From positions 124,001 through 188,000 of the forward strand of contig NZ_VZPP01000009.1 of the NCBI RefSeq assembly GCF_008801475.1: a DNA stretch of 64,000 bases, written 5' to 3'. Below the pieces are notes generated by a model, which searched no databases, had not been told where the DNA came from, and saw only the letters and a program-made list of their open reading frames with translations. Within the stretch, counting starts at the first letter, position 1. Each line of letters starts with the position of its first letter. This stretch comes from Pseudomonas moorei. GTDB lineage: Bacteria > Pseudomonadota > Gammaproteobacteria > Pseudomonadales > Pseudomonadaceae. Shown piece by piece: positions 32,591-41,481 of the stretch. The translations under genes and the position numbers were made by a program.

Positions 32591-35500
32591 TCAGTCGAGT
32601 TCCAGCACCACGACGCGTTGTCCGGCACGCACCGCCGAACCCGGCTGCACGCGAATCTCCCGCACCACGCCGGCCATGGGCGCGAGCAGCGGGATTTCCA
32701 TCTTCATCGACTCCAGAATCACCAGCACGTCACCGGCCTCGACCCGCGTGCCGGTTTCCACCTGGACCTGCCAGAGGTTGCCGGCGATGTGGCTGTCGAC
32801 GCTCTGCTGACCGCTGGCCAGCGGTGCGTCTTCGGTCGTTTCCGCGACCAGGTCCTCACTGTCGAAATGCGCCTGGCCGCTGGCGATCCAGCGTTCGCGC
32901 TCGGCGTTGAAAGCGCCCTGTTGCTGGCTGCGAAACGCCTCGATGGTCTCGGCTTCCCGGGCCAGAAACGCCTGGTAGTCGGCGAGGTTCAACTGACTGT
33001 GCTCGATGTTCAGGTCGAAACGCCCGAGGGGGAAATCCCGACGGATGCGCAGCAGTTCATCGGCGCTCACCGGGTAGAAACGGATCTGGTCGAAGAACCG
33101 CAGCAACCACGGTTTGCCATCGAACGCGGCGACTTCGCGGTAGCGATTCCACATCTGCAACGTGCGCCCGACGAACTGATAGCCGCCGGGGCCTTCCATG
33201 CCGTACACGCACATGTAGGCGCCACCGATGCCCACCGAGTTCTCGGCGGTCCAGGTACGGGCCGGGTTGTACTTGGTGGTCACCAGGCGATGGCGCGGAT
33301 CGAGCGGGGTGGCGACTGGTGCGCCGAGGTACACATCGCCCAGGCCCATCACCAGATAGCTGGCGTCGAACACCGTGCGCTGCACTTCATCGAGGTTCGG
33401 CAGGTCGTTGATGCGCCGGATGAACTCCAGATTGCTCGGGCACCAGGGGGCGTCCTTGCGCACGGTGGTCATGTATTTCTCGATCGCCAACTGGCACGCT
33501 GGGTCGTCCCAGGACAGGGGCAAGTGGACGATGCGCGACGGCACTTGCAAGTCTTTGGCCGCGCACACGGCGTCCCATTCGCCGGCGACGATGCCCAGCA
33601 GATCGGCCAGCGGCAGTTGCTCGGGCTGGTAGTGCACTTGCAGCGAGCGGATACCCGGTGTCAGGTCGATCACGCCTTGCAGCTGTTTGCTTTCCAGCGC
33701 CTGCATGAGGGCGTGGGCGCGGAAGCGCAGGACGAGGTCTAGTTCGGCGGCGCCGATTTCCAGCAGCAGGTGAGTATCACCGGATAGGCGCGCCACCAAC
33801 CGCGTATCGTCCTGCCCAATGTCCAAAACCACAGGCGACACAACCCCCTGTGGGAGCGAGCCTGCTCGCGATGACGGCATGTCATTCAGGATTGATCTGT
33901 CTGATACACCGCTATCGCGAGCAAGCTCGCTCCCACATTGATCCCATTTCAACACGAGGTGGCGGGCGGTTTTGATATCGACCGGCACAAACTGCACCTT
34001 GTCCCCGGCCTTGAGCTGCCCCAGCTGCCACAGATCCGCCTCGATCACCGTCACCGGGCACACAAAACCACCAAGGCTCGGGCCATCGGGGCCGAGGATC
34101 ACCGGCATGTCTCCGGTGAAATCCACGGCGCCGATGGCATACGGATTGTCATGGATGTTCGAGGGATGCAGGCCGGCTTCACCGCCATCCGCACGCACCC
34201 ACTCGGGTTTGGGCCCGATCAGGCGAACGCCGGTTCGGCTGGAGTTGAAATGCACTTCCCACTGCGTTGCGAAGAAGGTGCCGATGTAGTGTTCGGTGAA
34301 GTATTCCGGGGCGCCATGGGGACCGTAGATCACGCGGATCTGCCGCACGACAGGCATCTCGGTGACCTGATGTTCAGGCAGTTGCGCGCCGACACTGCGG
34401 TCATTCAACGCCGGTACATGCAACACATCACCCGCCCGCAAGGCACGACCGCCATGACCGCCAAACTGGCCGAGGGTGAAGGTGCTTTTGCTGCCCAGGT
34501 AATCCGGAACCTGCAAGCCGCCACGCAGGCATAGATAGCTGCGTGCGCCGGTGCCGGCGATAGTGCCCAGACTCAAGGCAGCGCCGGCCGGCACCAGCAG
34601 CGCCGTGTTCATCGGTACCGATTCACCGTTCAGCGTCAGCGGAATCACCGCCCCGGTCACCGCGACCACCGCGTCGCAATTGAAGCGCAGCAACGGCCCG
34701 CTCATGGTGATCTCCAGCGCTGCCGCCCCCTCATCGTTACCGAGCAGGCGGTTGCCCAGGCGCAGCGCGCGACTGTCCATCGGCCCCGATGGCGGTACGC
34801 CCACTGCCCAATAGCCGAGGCGCCCCGGGTAGTCTTGAATGCTGGTCTGGGTGCCGGCACTCAACACTTCGAAGGTGTTGGCCTGATACACCAGGCCTTC
34901 CAGGCAGCGGGTCCACGGTTGGCCGCTGGCGAATGGCGCATCGAGCAGAATCTGCCGCAGGTAATCGCGGTTGGTTTCCACACCGTAGAGCAGGCTGTCG
35001 CCCAAGGCTTGATGCAGATCGGCGCGGGCCTGTTCGCGTGTCGGTGCCCAACTGATGACCTTGGCGATCATCGGATCAAAGTACGGCGGGATCTCGCAAC
35101 CGGCCTCGACCCAGGTGTCGATGCGCAGTTGTACACCGTTGGCGACGGGAAAATTCACCGCCGTCAGCAAGCCTGGACTGGGTTGAAAATCCCGGCCCGG
35201 ATCTTCCGCATACAAGCGCGCCTGAATCGCATGACCTTCCGGCTGCAATCCCTGACACAAAGCTTGCAGCGGCGGCAAATCACCGGCCGCCAGTTGCACC
35301 ATCCAGCGCACCAGATCCACACCCCACACCTGCTCGGTAACGCCGTGCTCCACCTGCAGACGGGTGTTCACTTCAAGGAAATAGAAGCGCTGGGCATCGC
35401 TGTCGAACACGAACTCGACGGTGCCGGCGCTGCGGTAATTCACCGCTTTGGCCAGTTTGATTGCCGCTGCGCAGAGCTCATCGGCCATGCCGTCGGGCAG

Positions 35501-36235
35501 GTTCGGCGCCGGGGTTTCTTCGAGGACTTTCTGGTTGCGCCGCTGTACCGAGCAGTCGCGCACACCGAGGGCGATGACCTCGCCACGGCCATCGCCGAAC
35601 ACCTGCACTTCCAGGTGCCGGGCGCGCTGGATGTACTTCTCGATGAACACGCCAGCGTCACTGAAGTTGTTCTGCCCGAGGCGCTTCACGGCCTCGAAGG
35701 ATTCGCTCAACTCGGCCGCGCTGCGGCACACGCGCATGCCGATGCCACCACCGCCGGCGGTGCTTTTGAGCATGACCGGATAGCCGACGTGCTCGCCAGC
35801 GACCAGTGCCGCGTCGAGGCTGTCGAGCAACTCGGTGCCTTCAAGCATCGGCACGCCGTGCTGCTTGGCCAGGGCGCGGGCGGTGTGCTTGAGACCGAAT
35901 ACGCGCAGTTGTTCTGGCGTCGGGCCGATAAACGCTATGCCGGCGGTTTCGCAGGCTTCGGCGAACGCGGCGTTTTCCGACAGAAACCCATAGCCGGGAT
36001 GAATCGCCGTGGCGCCAGTGGCGTGGGCGATGGCGAGGATTTTTTCCACCGCCAGGTAGGTGCCGGCCGCGGCGCCTTCACCGAGGCTGTGGGCTTCATC
36101 GGCCTGCAGGATGTGCAGGCTCGCGGCATCGGCTTCGGAGTAAACGGCAACGCCCTGGACTTGCAGGTCGCGCAGGGTACGCAGGATGCGGCAGGCAATG
36201 GCGCCACGGTTGGCAATCAGGACTTTTTCGAACAT
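32591..36235 (-). CDS. Guanidine/urea carboxylase (biotin-dependent)
   Basis: 1214 residues from the ATG at 36235. Domains in order: biotin carboxylase (about 1-450; ATP-grasp loop KSTAGGGGIGMRVC), AHS2/KipA-like (about 465-760), AHS1/KipI-like (about 800-1040) and a C-terminal biotinyl domain with the biotin Lys in E-S-M-K-M-E. It was long named urea carboxylase, but riboswitch, CgdAB and transporter context points to guanidine as substrate, giving carboxyguanidine. About 30 residues (767-796) in the linker between the two central domains are encoded by a REP doublet inserted in frame. Confidence 0.88.
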   Translation of the reverse strand: MFEKVLIANRGAIACRILRTLRDLQVQGVAVYSEADAASLHILQADEAHSLGEGAAAGTYLAVEKILAIAHATGATAIHPGYGFLSENAAFAEACETAGIAFIGPTPEQLRVFGLKHTARALAKQHGVPMLEGTELLDSLDAALVAGEHVGYPVMLKSTAGGGGIGMRVCRSAAELSESFEAVKRLGQNNFSDAGVFIEKYIQRARHLEVQVFGDGRGEVIALGVRDCSVQRRNQKVLEETPAPNLPDGMADELCAAAIKLAKAVNYRSAGTVEFVFDSDAQRFYFLEVNTRLQVEHGVTEQVWGVDLVRWMVQLAAGDLPPLQALCQGLQPEGHAIQARLYAEDPGRDFQPSPGLLTAVNFPVANGVQLRIDTWVEAGCEIPPYFDPMIAKVISWAPTREQARADLHQALGDSLLYGVETNRDYLRQILLDAPFASGQPWTRCLEGLVYQANTFEVLSAGTQTSIQDYPGRLGYWAVGVPPSGPMDSRALRLGNRLLGNDEGAAALEITMSGPLLRFNCDAVVAVTGAVIPLTLNGESVPMNTALLVPAGAALSLGTIAGTGARSYLCLRGGLQVPDYLGSKSTFTLGQFGGHGGRALRAGDVLHVPALNDRSVGAQLPEHQVTEMPVVRQIRVIYGPHGAPEYFTEHYIGTFFATQWEVHFNSSRTGVRLIGPKPEWVRADGGEAGLHPSNIHDNPYAIGAVDFTGDMPVILGPDGPSLGGFVCPVTVIEADLWQLGQLKAGDKVQFVPVDIKTARHLVLKWDQCGSELARDSGVSDRSILNDMPSSRAGSLPQGVVSPVVLDIGQDDTRLVARLSGDTHLLLEIGAAELDLVLRFRAHALMQALESKQLQGVIDLTPGIRSLQVHYQPEQLPLADLLGIVAGEWDAVCAAKDLQVPSRIVHLPLSWDDPACQLAIEKYMTTVRKDAPWCPSNLEFIRRINDLPNLDEVQRTVFDASYLVMGLGDVYLGAPVATPLDPRHRLVTTKYNPARTWTAENSVGIGGAYMCVYGMEGPGGYQFVGRTLQMWNRYREVAAFDGKPWLLRFFDQIRFYPVSADELLRIRRDFPLGRFDLNIEHSQLNLADYQAFLAREAETIEAFRSQQQGAFNAERERWIASGQAHFDSEDLVAETTEDAPLASGQQSVDSHIAGNLWQVQVETGTRVEAGDVLVILESMKMEIPLLAPMAGVVREIRVQPGSAVRAGQRVVVLELD
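33849..33937. repeat. REP doublet inside the guanidine carboxylase gene
   Basis: An 89-bp pair of inverted REP arms, TGTGGGAGCGAGCCTGCTCG at 33849 and GCGAGCAAGCTCGCTCCC ending TCCCACA at 33937. It is within the coding frame, and read on the minus strand encodes CGSELARDSG ... SSRAGSLPQ. The frame is kept on both sides, and the insert falls in the linker between the AHS2 and AHS1 domains. Confidence 0.92.
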
Positions 36236-36334
36236 GGCATAGCCCCTGAAGGGGATGCGGGCCGTCCCGCAGTTTTTCGATGAGCGCCGGGGTCGTCCCC
36301 GACGGAAAAATCTTTTTTCTTCAACGCTGACCCC

Positions 36335-36434
36335 TGTAGGAGCGAGCATGCTCGCGATGGACGTGAACGATTACGCGTAGCACCAGATGCCCAGCGGTGG
36401 CTTCTGGTTTTTCGCGAGCAGGCTCGCTCCTACA
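36335..36434. repeat. REP doublet between carboxylase and DUF1989 gene
   Basis: TGTAGGAGCGAGCATGCTCG at 36335 and GCGAGCAGGCTCGCTCCTAC ending at 36434, inverted. It lies within the guanidine operon, in the only long gap between its genes, where it may tune the level of the downstream carboxylase and hydrolase genes. Confidence 0.85.
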
Positions 36435-36521
36435 GTGGCTGGTGGTGCTCTTTAGGTTTGAGGCACTGCCCGGATCGGGCCTGGCACAGGGCAAACAACC
36501 AGCGGCGCAAACGGCTGAGGT

Positions 36522-37172
36522 TCAGTTCCATACCAGCAGCTCCGCAGGCGTCGGGTTGTAGGCGTTGCACGGGTTGTTCAGTTGCGGGCAGTTGGAGATC
36601 AGCACGATCACGTCCATCTCGGCGCGCAGGTCGACGTATTTGCCCGGCGCGGAAATGCCGTCCTCGAAGGTCAGGCCACCGTCAGCGGTGACCGGCACGT
36701 TCATGAAGAAGTTGATGTTCGGCCCGATGTCGCCCTTGCCCAGGCGCCCGTCGTGCACGCAGGCGCGCAGGTAGTTGTCGCGGCAGCTGTGCATGTAGCG
36801 TTTTTCCAGGGCGTAACGCACGGTGTTGCTCTCTTGGGCGCAGGCGCCGCCGAGGGTGTCGTGACGGCCGCAGGTGTCGGCGACGATGGTCAGCATCGGC
36901 TTGCCGAGGTTGGAGAACAGCACGCTGCCGGTGCTCAGGTACACGCTGTTCTGCCGACGCAAGGTGCGTTGCACGTCGTAGCGTTCTTTCGGGTTGGCGA
37001 CGCTGTAGAACAGGGTGTCGACGGCCTGGTTGCCTTCCAGATCGAGGATGCGCAAGGTCTGGCCGGCCTTGACCTCCATCAGCCAGGGTTCGCCGGCGGG
37101 GATGGTGGCGCGGTAGATCGCGGTTTCTGGCTGCCGGTTTGGGGTAGCGGCGGTGGCGATAGCGAGTGACAT
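36522..37172 (-). CDS. DUF1989 protein, carboxyguanidine deiminase subunit (UAAP2)
   Basis: 216 residues from the ATG at 37172, with the open stretch upstream overlapping the previous gene. The DUF1989 pattern includes GEPWLMEVKAGQTLRILDLE, DTCGRHDTLGGACAQESN with a conserved Cys and His, and NFFMNVPV. Formerly urea-amidolyase-associated protein 2; with its partner it forms carboxyguanidine deiminase (CgdAB), turning carboxyguanidine to allophanate and ammonia. Which of the two genes is A or B is not decided here. The upstream partner ends 11 bp away. Confidence 0.85.
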   Translation of the reverse strand: MSLAIATAATPNRQPETAIYRATIPAGEPWLMEVKAGQTLRILDLEGNQAVDTLFYSVANPKERYDVQRTLRRQNSVYLSTGSVLFSNLGKPMLTIVADTCGRHDTLGGACAQESNTVRYALEKRYMHSCRDNYLRACVHDGRLGKGDIGPNINFFMNVPVTADGGLTFEDGISAPGKYVDLRAEMDVIVLISNCPQLNNPCNAYNPTPAELLVWN

Positions 37173-37183
37173 GGCGGCGATCC

Positions 37184-37909
37184 TCAGGCGAACAGACGGT
37201 CGGTGTTGATGAAGCCGCGCTCGTTTTCCGGGCGCGAGGTGCGGCAGTGTTCGGCGACGCTGGCGTCGGCGTTCATCCAGCTGAGCTTCAGCGGTTTCGG
37301 CGCATAGTCTGGCGATGGGTCCATCGGGTGTTGCAGGGCGGTGAGCACCACCAGGGTGTCCATCGGCGCGTACAGCTCGATGTAATCGCCATCCTTCGAG
37401 TTGCCTTCGACGAAGTGGAAACGCCCGGCATCGTCGACGTTCACCCGGCTGAACAGATTGAGGGTCATCAGCAGGTCCGACAGGCCCAGCCCCCACTTGC
37501 CCAGTTCCACCAGCAGGTTGTCGGTGCCGTTGCGGAAGAAGCCGTTGCGCAGTTCCTGATAGCGGCCGGCGCCATACTTTTGCGCGACTTCTTCAGCGCA
37601 GAGAACGCCGCCGAGGCTGTCGCTCCAGCCACAGGTGTCGGCGGTGATGGCGGCCAGTACGCGACCCATGTCCGAGTACAGGCAATGACCGGCGGTGAGC
37701 TTGGCAGTGTGCTGGCATTTGAGGCTGTCGGGCAGGTTCAGGCGTTCGGTTTTTTCATTGGCGTTGAGCAGTGTCAGGCTGACGTTGGCGCCGCCGCGCA
37801 GGTCGGTCAGGCGCAGCAGTTGGCCGCGCTTCAAGACGAAAGAGCGATGGCCGCCGCCAGGGAGCATTTCTTCGGCGAACGGTGGGAACAGTTGAGTCGA
37901 ATCGGTCAT
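37184..37909 (-). CDS. DUF1989 protein, carboxyguanidine deiminase subunit (UAAP1)
   Basis: 241 residues from the ATG at 37909. Shared features with its neighbour are GHRSFVLKRGQLLRLTDLRG, TADTCGWSDSLGG (Cys conserved) and LNLFSRVNVDDAGRF. The pair are paralogues, and both belong to the urea-carboxylase-associated group now known as CgdAB, the carboxyguanidine deiminase. It sits between the transporter ATPase and the second DUF1989 gene in one minus-strand operon. Confidence 0.85.
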   Translation of the reverse strand: MTDSTQLFPPFAEEMLPGGGHRSFVLKRGQLLRLTDLRGGANVSLTLLNANEKTERLNLPDSLKCQHTAKLTAGHCLYSDMGRVLAAITADTCGWSDSLGGVLCAEEVAQKYGAGRYQELRNGFFRNGTDNLLVELGKWGLGLSDLLMTLNLFSRVNVDDAGRFHFVEGNSKDGDYIELYAPMDTLVVLTALQHPMDPSPDYAPKPLKLSWMNADASVAEHCRTSRPENERGFINTDRLFA

Positions 37910-37922
37910 TTTCAAAATTCCT

Positions 37923-38711
37923 CTAAGCGATGCGAAGCGTGCCTGCCAGCGTGGCCGGCAGGGCGTCGACGGCGGCACGTTGGGCGCGGCGGTCGCTGTT
38001 CAAAGGGATGTCGTAGGTGATGCGCGCGCCATAGGCACCGGGGGCGTGCGGGTCGACGCGGACCTTGTCGAACACCAGCAGGCGCGTGCCGAGGCTGAAG
38101 CCTTCGGACAGGTCATGGGTGACCATGAACACCGTCAGTCGGGTTTCGCGCCACAGCTCCAGCAGCAAGGCGTGCATGTCTTTGCGGATGCCCGGATCGA
38201 GGGCACCGAACGGTTCGTCGAGCAACAACACCCGCGGCTTCATGATCAGTGCCTGGGCAATGGCCAGCCGTTGCTGCATGCCGCCGGAAAGCTGCGCCGG
38301 GTACTTGTCCAGCGAGTGCCCGAGACCGACTTTGTGCAGCAGCACCGCAGCCTGTTCCCGCGCCTCACGCTTGGCGCTGCCGAACAGGCGCCCGAGCAAC
38401 GGCGAGCGCGGCAGTTCGAGGCCCAGGGCGACGTTGTCCAGTACGCTCAGGTGCGGGAACACCGAATAGCGCTGGAACACCACGCCACGGCTGGCGTCCG
38501 GTTCACCGGCCAGGGGCTGGCCGTCGAGCAGGATTTCGCCGCGACTGGCGCGCTCCTGGCCCAGCAACAGGCGCAGGAAGGTCGACTTGCCGCAACCGGA
38601 CGCCCCGACCAGGGTGCAGAACTCACCCTCATTGATGTTCAGGTTCAGGCCTTCGAGCACCACCTGATCGGCGTATTGCTGCCAGACGTTTTTCACCGTG
38701 ATGTAGCTCAT
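37923..38711 (-). CDS. Guanidine ABC transporter ATP-binding protein
   Basis: 262 residues. Walker A is GASGCGKST near residue 37, the signature LSGGMQQR near 140, Walker B VLLLDEPFGALD near 160. It is of the nitrate/taurine (SsuB/TauB) type. It overlaps the permease gene by four bases. In this operon it would energise uptake of guanidine. Confidence 0.88.
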   Translation of the reverse strand: MSYITVKNVWQQYADQVVLEGLNLNINEGEFCTLVGASGCGKSTFLRLLLGQERASRGEILLDGQPLAGEPDASRGVVFQRYSVFPHLSVLDNVALGLELPRSPLLGRLFGSAKREAREQAAVLLHKVGLGHSLDKYPAQLSGGMQQRLAIAQALIMKPRVLLLDEPFGALDPGIRKDMHALLLELWRETRLTVFMVTHDLSEGFSLGTRLLVFDKVRVDPHAPGAYGARITYDIPLNSDRRAQRAAVDALPATLAGTLRIA

Positions 38712-39523
38712 TTGGCGGCCCCCTCGTACCAGGGAAACGCGCGACGGGTCAGGTATTTGAGCCCCCAATCCATCAGCCAGGCGAGCAGGGTGATCCACAC
38801 CACGTAGGGCAGAATCACATCCATGGCCAGGTAGCGGCGCACCAGGAAGATCCGGTAACCGAGGCCGTCGGTGGAGGCGATGGCTTCGGCGGCAATCAGG
38901 AACAGCCACGCCGAACCGAGCATCAGGCGCAGCGAGATCAACAGGCGCGGCAGCAATTGCGGCAGCACCACACGCAGCATCAGGGTCCAGGTCGAGGCAC
39001 CCAGGGTCTGGGCCTTGATCAGCAACTCCACGGGAATTTCCCGGGCGCGCTGTTCCAGGTCACGGGCCAGGGCGGGGGTAATGCCGATCACGATCAGCAT
39101 CACCTTCGACAATTCTCCCAGGCCGAAGACGATGAACAGGATCGGCAGGATTGCCAGCGGCGGCACCATCGACAGCACCGTCAGCAGTGGTGACAACGGC
39201 GCGCCGAACAACGGCAGGGTGCCAGCGGCCATGCCCAGGCACAGCCCGGCGAGCGCGCTGATGCCCAGGCCGATGCCCAGGCGACGCAGGCTGGAGGCGG
39301 TGTCCTGCCACAGTACGTACTCGCCGGTGCGGCTGTCGGCGACGAAGGCCAGGCGTTTGACCGCGTCGGTCATCTGCACGGCGCTGGGCAGCAACTTGTC
39401 GTTGGGGTTGTCCGTCAGTCGCTCGGCCGAGCCCATGAAGTAGGCGAACAGCACCAGAGCGAACGGCAGGATCACCAACAGCAGGCGACTCGGGTGATCC
39501 GGATGACGATTGATCAGGCGCAT
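38708..39523 (-). CDS. Guanidine ABC transporter permease
   Basis: 271 residues with about six hydrophobic segments, and the permease loop around ERAREIPVELLIKAQTLGAS (EAA motif) at about residues 165-185. It is of the SsuC/TauC type. It sits between the binding protein and ATPase genes, with 15 bp and a four-base overlap. Substrate assigned from the operon and its riboswitch. Confidence 0.88.
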   Translation of the reverse strand: MRLINRHPDHPSRLLLVILPFALVLFAYFMGSAERLTDNPNDKLLPSAVQMTDAVKRLAFVADSRTGEYVLWQDTASSLRRLGIGLGISALAGLCLGMAAGTLPLFGAPLSPLLTVLSMVPPLAILPILFIVFGLGELSKVMLIVIGITPALARDLEQRAREIPVELLIKAQTLGASTWTLMLRVVLPQLLPRLLISLRLMLGSAWLFLIAAEAIASTDGLGYRIFLVRRYLAMDVILPYVVWITLLAWLMDWGLKYLTRRAFPWYEGAAK

Positions 39524-39538
39524 GGCCAGGTCCTCTTC

Positions 39539-40606
39539 TTACAGCTTGGCGTCGGCGGCCATCTGCACGTAACTCGGATCGAAGCGCAGCTTGAGGTTGC
39601 CCTTGTCGCCACTGGTCACGCCGTTGGCGAAGGCCATGCCGACCGCGCTGGTGTCCTTGGCGCCTTCACCCAGCAAGCCGTGCTGGAATGAGAATTCGGC
39701 GACCCGGCGCATGGTTTCCGGCAATTGCTTGCTGGTGGAAAACGCCAGGGCTTCCTGGGGGGTGGCGAACAGTTTGGTGGTGTCCAGTTGCGCCTGGAAA
39801 CCGGCCAGGTCAGTGCCCGAGGCTTTGGCCATGTGCTCCAGTGCGGCCTTGCTCGCGGTGTTTTTTTCGTTCATCAGTTCGACGACTTCGAACCAGGCGC
39901 CGGTCAGGGCTTTGCCAAGGGCCGGGTTGTCTTTGAGGGTCTGGGAGTTGACCACCATCATGTCCATGATTTCGCCGGGGATCTGGCTGGAGTTGAACAC
40001 TTCGGTCACCGCAGGCTTGGCCTTGATGTCCGAGAGCATCGGGTTCCAGGTGGTCACGGCGTTGACCTGATCGGTGTTGAAGGCCGCCGAAATATCGGCG
40101 TCGGAGGTGTTGACCACTTTCAGGTCTTTCTCGGTGAGGTCCACCGAATCCAGGGCGCGGGCCAGCAGGTAGTGGGACACCGACAGTTCGACGAGGTTGA
40201 CGTCCATGCCCTTGAGGTCGGCGACTTTCTTGCCTTCGCCCTTGAGCACGATGCCGTCATTGCCGTTGGAGAAGTCGCTGACGATCAGCGCCGTGCTATC
40301 TACGCCACCGGCGGCGGGGATGGTCAGGGCGTCCATGTTGGTCATGGTGCAGCCATCGAACTGGCCGGCGGTGTACTGGTTGATCGATTCGACATAGTCA
40401 TTGAGCTGCACCACATCGATCTTGATGCCGTACTTCTTGGCCCATTTGTCGACGATGCCTTGGCTGCCGGCGTATTCCCAGGGCATCCAGCCGGCATAGA
40501 TGGTCCAGCAGACGCTGAAGTGGTCTTTTTGCGCGGCGTGGGAAGAAAGGCTCACGAGGGCAGCGAAGGCAGCGGCGAGCAAGGCGGGTAAACGAAGCTG
40601 GGACAT
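39539..40606 (-). CDS. Guanidine ABC transporter substrate-binding protein
   Basis: 355 residues from the ATG at 40606. Signal peptide of about 24 residues (MSQLRLPALLAAAFAALVSL), then a SsuA/NMT1-type binding fold starting HFSVCWTIYAGWMPWEY. First gene of the operon; the ribosome site CTGGAG lies eight bases upstream and is the target of the riboswitch's 10-nt complement. It would bind guanidine in the periplasm. Confidence 0.87.
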   Translation of the reverse strand: MSQLRLPALLAAAFAALVSLSSHAAQKDHFSVCWTIYAGWMPWEYAGSQGIVDKWAKKYGIKIDVVQLNDYVESINQYTAGQFDGCTMTNMDALTIPAAGGVDSTALIVSDFSNGNDGIVLKGEGKKVADLKGMDVNLVELSVSHYLLARALDSVDLTEKDLKVVNTSDADISAAFNTDQVNAVTTWNPMLSDIKAKPAVTEVFNSSQIPGEIMDMMVVNSQTLKDNPALGKALTGAWFEVVELMNEKNTASKAALEHMAKASGTDLAGFQAQLDTTKLFATPQEALAFSTSKQLPETMRRVAEFSFQHGLLGEGAKDTSAVGMAFANGVTSGDKGNLKLRFDPSYVQMAADAKL

Positions 40607-40613
40607 GATGGTT

Positions 40614-40762
40614 CTCCAGTTGATCAAGGGCGGACAGGAGGCAACGCGGCACCGTGAACGGTGGCTTGTCTCCCGGGCTTTTGTCCCGCCGTGTAACCTC
40701 AACTGGAGGTCGCCAACTCTCGGACCAGTCACTCGCGATTGCGAGCCGGAACCCTAGTCAGC
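40614..40762 (-). promoter_or_regulatory. Guanidine-I (ykkC) riboswitch with RBS-pairing expression platform
   Basis: On the minus strand from about 40762 to 40665 the conserved guanidine-I blocks appear in order: CTAGGGTTCCGG, ACTGGTCCGAGAGTTGGCGACC, ACACGGCGGGAC, AAAAGCCCGGGAGA. Within it CTCCAGTTGA (40708-40699) forms a hairpin loop ACCTC-cagtt-GAGGT. That same decamer is exactly complementary to TCAACTGGAG (40623-40614), which holds the ribosome site of the binding-protein gene. No T-tract follows the aptamer, so control is likely translational: guanidine binding would free the site. Confidence 0.9.
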
Positions 40763-40816
40763 CATTGCAAATTGTGGTGCCGCGAACCTGTGGTGACTCC
40801 TGCACGCCTTTGTTAA

Positions 40817-40832
40817 AGCGAGAGCCGTGCCA
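40817..40832 (-). promoter_or_regulatory. Sigma-54 promoter candidate for the guanidine operon
   Basis: On the minus strand TTGGCACGGCTCTCGCTTT matches the -24/-12 consensus (TGGCACG-N4-TTGC) at 12 of 13 fixed bases, with GG and GC correctly spaced. It lies about 55 bases upstream of the aptamer. Further upstream the palindrome GGTGCG-TGCG-CGCACC (40908-40923) could be an enhancer site. Nitrogen control by NtrC would suit guanidine use as a nitrogen source. Confidence 0.6.
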
Positions 40833-41044
40833 AGTCGCTTGAAGCGCTCTGGCATGCGGGTCAGGCGACAGATACCCGGTAAAGCAGGGGGCGTGTTGCC
40901 TTGTGATGGTGCGTGCGCGCACCGCAATGGGACGTGCCGGCCACTGATCCGAAGGCCAGCAGGGCGCTGCACTCGGTCGCGGATTGCGAGTCAAAACAGG
41001 TGTCAGTCGGTTTGTCCCGACGGCGGGTCTTTCAGGAGGCCGCC

Positions 41045-41314
41045 ATGTTTCGTCGAGTGTTGCTGGTCGTTGTGCTCGGTCTGGGGCTTTGCGGCTGTTA
41101 TTACTACGCCGGCTCCTACGATGTGTATTCGGCGCCTTATTACTACCCTGGCTACGCGCCTTATTACTATCCAGGCTACGCGCCTTATTCCTACTATTAC
41201 GGCCCCGGTTACTACTACGCAGGTCCCCGTTTCTATGGTGGCTATCGCTATTACTACTGGGGCGGGCACGGCTCGCGTTATTACCGCGGTGGATACCACG
41301 GTGGTCACCACTAA
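41045..41314 (+). CDS. Tyrosine/glycine-rich small lipoprotein
   Basis: 89 residues from the ATG at 41045, preceded by AGGAGG. Signal with lipobox L-C-G-C at residues 15-18. The mature part is a repeat of Y, P, G and A: APYYYPGYAPYYYPGYAPY, then YYYGPGYYYAGPRFYGG and a basic Gly-His tail. Low complexity; outer-membrane or surface adhesion is a guess. A paralogue starts 168 bp downstream. Confidence 0.6.
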   Translation: MFRRVLLVVVLGLGLCGCYYYAGSYDVYSAPYYYPGYAPYYYPGYAPYSYYYGPGYYYAGPRFYGGYRYYYWGGHGSRYYRGGYHGGHH

Positions 41315-41481
41315 TCAGCGGCTGAATGGATGAAAAACTTTTAATTCACGAGATGTTTCAAGTTGTTACTGAATCGCACCAGATCCGGAATTTGATGTCA
41401 GATGTTTCGACAGTCACCGAATCATTGACTGTCGCCTGCCAGCGTCGCTGGTGTGGCTCACCCGCGGTCCAGGAGGCCGCC

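Noticed and set aside
33843..33945. Possible frameshift or assembly error in the carboxylase
   Set aside because: The odd residues match both arms of an REP doublet exactly and the frame continues normally on each side, so insertion explains it.
40908..40923. NtrC site upstream of the guanidine operon
   Set aside because: The palindrome has GGTGC outward rather than GCACC-N5-GGTGC, so I list it only as an unassigned palindrome.
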